The notes under the pieces: model-generated
The model's input: the letters and a program-made list of their open reading frames with translations, nothing else
Told to the model about the DNA's origin: nothing
The model's database searches: none
Source: an uncultured Lachnospiraceae bacterium
Lineage (GTDB): Bacteria; Bacillota; Clostridia; Lachnospirales; Lachnospiraceae
Assembly: GCA_910585205.1 (NCBI GenBank)
Contig: CAJUCC010000022.1
Span: forward strand, 1-44,416
Length of the DNA: 44,416 bases
Reading direction: 5' to 3'
Made by a program: the position numbers and the translations under genes
Shown here: positions 41,518 to 44,416 of the stretch, piece by piece
Layout of the letters: every line of letters starts with the position of its first letter
Position numbering within the stretch: position 1 is the stretch's first letter

Positions 41518-42594
41518 TCAGTTGCTTAACAGTTCTTTTTCCAGAGCGTCAAAATCATAGTCTCTCTGGGGGAATTGATTAAATTGATTGTTTAAAACAG
41601 AAGGACGGGACTGTGTTTGGTCCGGCCTGCTTTTGCGATAAGCCTTGTCTGCTGTATGAATATCTTCCGGTGTATGTACATGGGCGCGGTTCCAGCTTGC
41701 GAGAATACTGTCGGCATATGCAAAACGATGCTTGTCCACGGCGAGAACCGTCCGCTCACAGGCGGCCTCGATGACAGGAAGCGTAAATCCCCACTCTTTT
41801 GTCCAGCGGTTGATATAGGTAAGTTCTTTGGGCGTGGGATCACTGCCTTTCCCGAGCGCCCGCATAATCGTATATACATTTTTATCATATTTACAGGCAA
41901 ATTCTTTTGCCTGCAGGGGCGTGGTAATATGGTTCCCGGCCCATTCGAGCGCCACCTTTTCGATATAGCGAAAGCTTTTTTTGTCTTTTCCGACACAGTA
42001 CTGGACAAGATAGTCGATCAGATCGGAAGAGAATTGCAGTCTGTCATAAATGAAGAGAACCGTCCTGACTTCGGTAACGCTGAGCGGTTTGCCGATATAC
42101 TGTTCCACGATAAACAATAACTGTTCGGTTTCTTCATTGCTGCGAAACGCTTTCAGGTCGTCGGCAGAATAGGACGGCTTTTCCGGTGCGGGAGAAACCG
42201 GTTCTGCGGCGGCCGGCAGCGGGACAATATCCGCGGGGAGCGCAGGGGGCACCGCGGCAGCCGGCGCTGTGGTTTCGCCGGGCTGTCCGGCGGCAGCGCC
42301 GGACGGTGAGAGCAGTCGAATGGCGGAAAGATTTTTGCCGGTGTCATATTCCAGTGCGACAAGAGCCTGTTTTTCCCAGTATTTCAGTGCGCGCACAATA
42401 TCTTTCTCCGTATGGTTAAAACGGTCGGCCATATCAGAGATGTCCGTATCCCGGCCTGCCTGCAGTATGCGCAACAAATACAGATATACTTTTAACTGGG
42501 CATCATTGGCGTCGGTCATATAAGAGTCGATAAATTGATTGGAAACCGCCGTAAAGGCAGCGGCATCCTCCCGGTAAACAGTCAGTCTTCCCAT
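41518..42594 (-). CDS. dnaD: DnaD domain protein (replication initiation)
   Basis: The 358-residue protein has an N-terminal winged-helix DnaD-like domain (about 1-110, QLKVYLYLLRILQAGRD and DRFNHTEKDIVRALKYWEKQ). A Pro/Ala-rich linker (about 120-150) leads into two C-terminal DnaB_2-type modules, the last ending with the motif YADSILASWNRAHVHT. DnaD proteins remodel DNA and recruit the helicase loader at origins and stalled forks. It is the first gene of the dnaD-dnaC-prs operon, and its promoter lies beside six DnaA-box-like sites. Confidence 0.9.
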   Translation of the reverse strand: MGRLTVYREDAAAFTAVSNQFIDSYMTDANDAQLKVYLYLLRILQAGRDTDISDMADRFNHTEKDIVRALKYWEKQALVALEYDTGKNLSAIRLLSPSGAAAGQPGETTAPAAAVPPALPADIVPLPAAAEPVSPAPEKPSYSADDLKAFRSNEETEQLLFIVEQYIGKPLSVTEVRTVLFIYDRLQFSSDLIDYLVQYCVGKDKKSFRYIEKVALEWAGNHITTPLQAKEFACKYDKNVYTIMRALGKGSDPTPKELTYINRWTKEWGFTLPVIEAACERTVLAVDKHRFAYADSILASWNRAHVHTPEDIHTADKAYRKSRPDQTQSRPSVLNNQFNQFPQRDYDFDALEKELLSN

Positions 42595-42632
42595 GTTCTC
42601 ACCCGATTCGTAATATGTTACAAAGCAAGGTG

Positions 42633-42641
42633 ATTATACCA
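42633..42641 (-). promoter_or_regulatory. extended -10 promoter of the dnaD-dnaC-prs operon
   Basis: On the minus strand TGGTATAAT (complement of 42633-42641) gives a TGn extension and a perfect -10. The -35 position is only TTTTAT. An AT-rich stretch (42643-42676) lies directly upstream, and the DnaA-box cluster begins about 70 bases upstream. Confidence 0.6.
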
Positions 42642-42707
42642 TACTATTTTTAAAAATAAAACAGTAAATTTTTCAGGAAATGCTGAAAATACAAGGGCTG
42701 CGGTGAT

Positions 42708-42867
42708 TGTGGATAATGTGGAAACTGTGGATTGCGAATATGAATAACCAGCTGCATAGTGCGCATATAATAGTAAAAATCAGGAAAAAAGAGGAAATTC
42801 ATCCAAAAAAATATCCACATTTTATCGTGCCCCGAAAGGCACTTTTCAATGTGGATAATGTGGACAA
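42708..42867. promoter_or_regulatory. cluster of DnaA-box-like sites
   Basis: Three 9-mers lie head to tail without gaps: TGTGGATAA (42708-42716), TGTGGAAAC (42717-42725) and TGTGGATTG (42726-42734). A reverse site, ATATCCACA, lies at 42811-42819. Two more contiguous direct sites are TGTGGATAA (42850-42858) and TGTGGACAA (42859-42867), the last one base from the murC stop codon. Two of the six are perfect consensus boxes (complement of TTATCCACA). The position between murC and the dnaD promoter suggests DnaA control of the dnaD operon, or titration of DnaA. Confidence 0.7.
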
Positions 42868-42868
42868 C

Positions 42869-44248
42869 TTAAAGCCCAAGCAGATTTTCGCCGATTTTTA
42901 CAACATCTCCGGCCCCCATGGTTATCAACAGATCGCCGCCGGAGCAATTTTCCAGCAAAAAGTTTTCGATTTCGTCAAAAGAAGGAAAATAGGCACATTC
43001 TTTTCCGAGCCGGCGGATCTCATCCTGCAGCATACGGGAGCTGACACCGAGCGTATCCTTTTCCCGGGCGGCATATATGTCTGCCAGCACGACGCGGTCA
43101 GCCAGAGCGAGCGCCTGTGCAAATTCCGGCAAAAAGGCTTTTGTCCGGCTGTACGTATGCGGCTGGAACACACACCACAGTGTATTGTGAGGGTAGTTCT
43201 GCGCCGCCTGCAGCGTTGCGGTGATCTCTGTGGGATGATGTGCATAGTCATCGATAACGGTAACACCGCCGATCTGGCCTTTATACTCAAAACGTCTGTC
43301 GGTGCCATGGAAATCCCGTAAAGCATCGAGGACGGTATCTGTCGGGAGGCCGAGCAGATCGGAGAGGGCAAGGGCTGCCAGCGCATTGTATACATTGTGC
43401 TCCCCGGGCACCGACAGGGTGACGGTCCGTGTCTGCCCGCCGCGGGTGTGAAGCGTAAAAGCGGGACATGCCGCATCGTCAAAGGTAAGATGGTCAAAGG
43501 AATAATCAAATGACGGATCGTCTCCGAAGGTAATGATTCGGCAGGGCAGTTCTTTTATCACTGTCTCCAGACCGTCAATTGTCCCGTTGACAATCAGCGT
43601 GCCGTCTTCCGGCAGCAGAGCGGCGAACCGGTGAAAAGAGTCACGGATTTCGTCGATGCCATGGAAGAAGTCGAGGTGGTCTTCTTCTATATTAAGGATA
43701 ATGCCGATCTTCGGAAAAAATTCCAGAAAACTGTTTGTGTATTCACAGGCTTCCGTTACAAAATAGTCCGATTTTCCGATGCGGATATTGCCGCCGATGG
43801 AGCGCAGGATACCGCCGATCGAGAGTGTGGGGTCTGTATCCGCTTTCAGCAAGATCTCTGCGATCATGGAAGTGGTGGTCGTCTTGCCGTGGGTGCCGCT
43901 GACGGCAACGGGCATTTTGTAATTGCGCATCATCTGTCCCAGAAGCTGCGCGCGTGTCAGGCAGGGAATTCCCTTTTCAACAGCCGCGGACAGTTCGGGA
44001 TTACCGGCGCCGATTGCGGCGGTATGGACGATCAGGTCGATGTCGTCCGTCAGATTGGCCGGTGTCTGTCGGTAGGAAACCGTGATGCCCTTTTGCTCCA
44101 GTGTCTCGGTCAGGGGGCTGCGGTGCATGTCGGAACCGGATACGGTGAATCCTTCGGTCAGCAGGATTTCGGCCAGACCGCTCATACTGATGCCGCCGAT
44201 ACCGATAAAGTGTATGTGAATGGGGTTACTGAAATCAATCTGATACAT
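42869..44248 (-). CDS. murC: UDP-N-acetylmuramate--L-alanine ligase
   Basis: The 459-residue protein adds L-Ala to UDP-MurNAc in peptidoglycan synthesis. Its N-terminal Rossmann domain has IHFIGIGGISMSGLAEIL, the ATP loop is AVSGTHGKTTTTSM, and the family motifs NIEEDHLDFF and VIDDYAHHPTEI are present. The length is normal. AAAGAGGACG precedes the ATG. Its stop codon abuts the DnaA-box cluster. Confidence 0.97.
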   Translation of the reverse strand: MYQIDFSNPIHIHFIGIGGISMSGLAEILLTEGFTVSGSDMHRSPLTETLEQKGITVSYRQTPANLTDDIDLIVHTAAIGAGNPELSAAVEKGIPCLTRAQLLGQMMRNYKMPVAVSGTHGKTTTTSMIAEILLKADTDPTLSIGGILRSIGGNIRIGKSDYFVTEACEYTNSFLEFFPKIGIILNIEEDHLDFFHGIDEIRDSFHRFAALLPEDGTLIVNGTIDGLETVIKELPCRIITFGDDPSFDYSFDHLTFDDAACPAFTLHTRGGQTRTVTLSVPGEHNVYNALAALALSDLLGLPTDTVLDALRDFHGTDRRFEYKGQIGGVTVIDDYAHHPTEITATLQAAQNYPHNTLWCVFQPHTYSRTKAFLPEFAQALALADRVVLADIYAAREKDTLGVSSRMLQDEIRRLGKECAYFPSFDEIENFLLENCSGGDLLITMGAGDVVKIGENLLGL

Positions 44249-44294
44249 GGCGTCCTCTTTCTAAAAAAATTCCAAAAAATGTCTGGTTATTATT

Positions 44295-44300
44295 ATTATA
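44295..44300 (-). promoter_or_regulatory. candidate -10 element of murC
   Basis: On the minus strand TATAAT (complement of 44295-44300) lies 46 bases before the murC ATG, with TTTGTT at the -35 position (17-base spacer). The remaining 116 bases to the window edge are AT-rich. Confidence 0.4.
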
Positions 44301-44416
44301 CGCATTACACGCGAAAAAACAAACAATAAATTTCAATTTTTTCGGAGGTGAAACAGGGAATCATCAAAATCCGTAAATATTTATGTAATATTAAAAAATA
44401 TTGTAAAATATATACA

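Noticed and set aside
42643..42867. Chromosomal replication origin oriC
   Set aside because: DnaA boxes and an AT-rich stretch are present, but dnaA and dnaN are not in the window, and the boxes fit regulation of the dnaD promoter. GC skew would be needed to claim an origin.
44340..44416. Start of a new plus-strand gene at the window end (GTG at 44348)
   Set aside because: The frame is open to the edge, but the GGAGG touches the GTG directly and the 23 codons are AT-rich and without recognisable sequence.
1..44416. CRISPR arrays, tRNA or rRNA genes, insertion sequences or prophage
   Set aside because: No regularly spaced repeats, cloverleaf sequences, rRNA segments, transposase or phage structural genes were found on reading both strands.

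Overview
The window looks like a chromosome segment of a strictly anaerobic, low-to-mid GC Gram-positive bacterium of the Clostridia, most likely a Lachnospiraceae-type gut organism. That placement is an inference from gene content and order. The evidence is the DUF951-rpsF-ssb-rpsR-gdpP-rplI-dnaB order, strong AGGAGG ribosome binding sites, a sporulation-type cell-wall hydrolase set (GH18, CwlD-like, SleB-like), a MecA adaptor, pyruvate formate-lyase fermentation, an F-type ATP synthase with a sodium-type c subunit, and a preQ1-I riboswitch in front of queT. No rRNA, tRNA, insertion sequence, prophage or CRISPR array was seen.

Layout. 1-5450: DUF951 protein, then the S6/SSB/S18 operon with a structured leader, the cyclic-di-AMP phosphodiesterase GdpP, L9 and replicative helicase DnaB. 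5570-6400: a MerR-like regulator converging on a 56-residue 2[4Fe-4S] ferredoxin. 6517-9965 (minus strand): a pyruvate formate-lyase operon in which the enzyme is split. A 679-residue core holds the Cys-Cys active site but has no glycyl-radical domain. A 66-residue cysteine-containing protein follows, then a separate 80-residue glycyl-radical domain, then the activase PflA. 10119-11176: a DUF1858 protein and MecA. 11177-11764: a gene-poor stretch with two divergent promoters and a candidate structured RNA. 11765-18789: a small unknown protein, cell-wall hydrolases, TsaC/Sua5, RpiB, Upp, dCMP deaminase and a SleB-like hydrolase with a coiled coil. 18844-23351: a two-gene type III restriction-modification system. 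23366-23845: a DUF402 protein. 23946-30984: the complete atp operon. 31077-36711: a DUF4153 membrane protein, a methyltransferase and a large membrane-anchored protein with a degenerate peptidase-like end. 36789-39289: riboswitch-queT and a chemotaxis receptor. 39333-42641 (minus): dnaD-dnaC-prs, transcribed from a promoter next to a cluster of six DnaA-box-like sites. 42869-44248 (minus): murC. The last 116 bases are AT-rich upstream DNA with no gene that I can support.

How the parts fit. Replication is represented at both ends: SSB and DnaB on the left, DnaD, the DnaC-type loader and PRPP synthase on the right, the latter beside DnaA sites. Energy metabolism is represented by the split PFL system, the nearby ferredoxin and the ATP synthase. 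The most unusual system is the split pyruvate formate-lyase, because its catalytic radical must be supplied by a different polypeptide and it carries a third small protein that resembles half of the radical domain.
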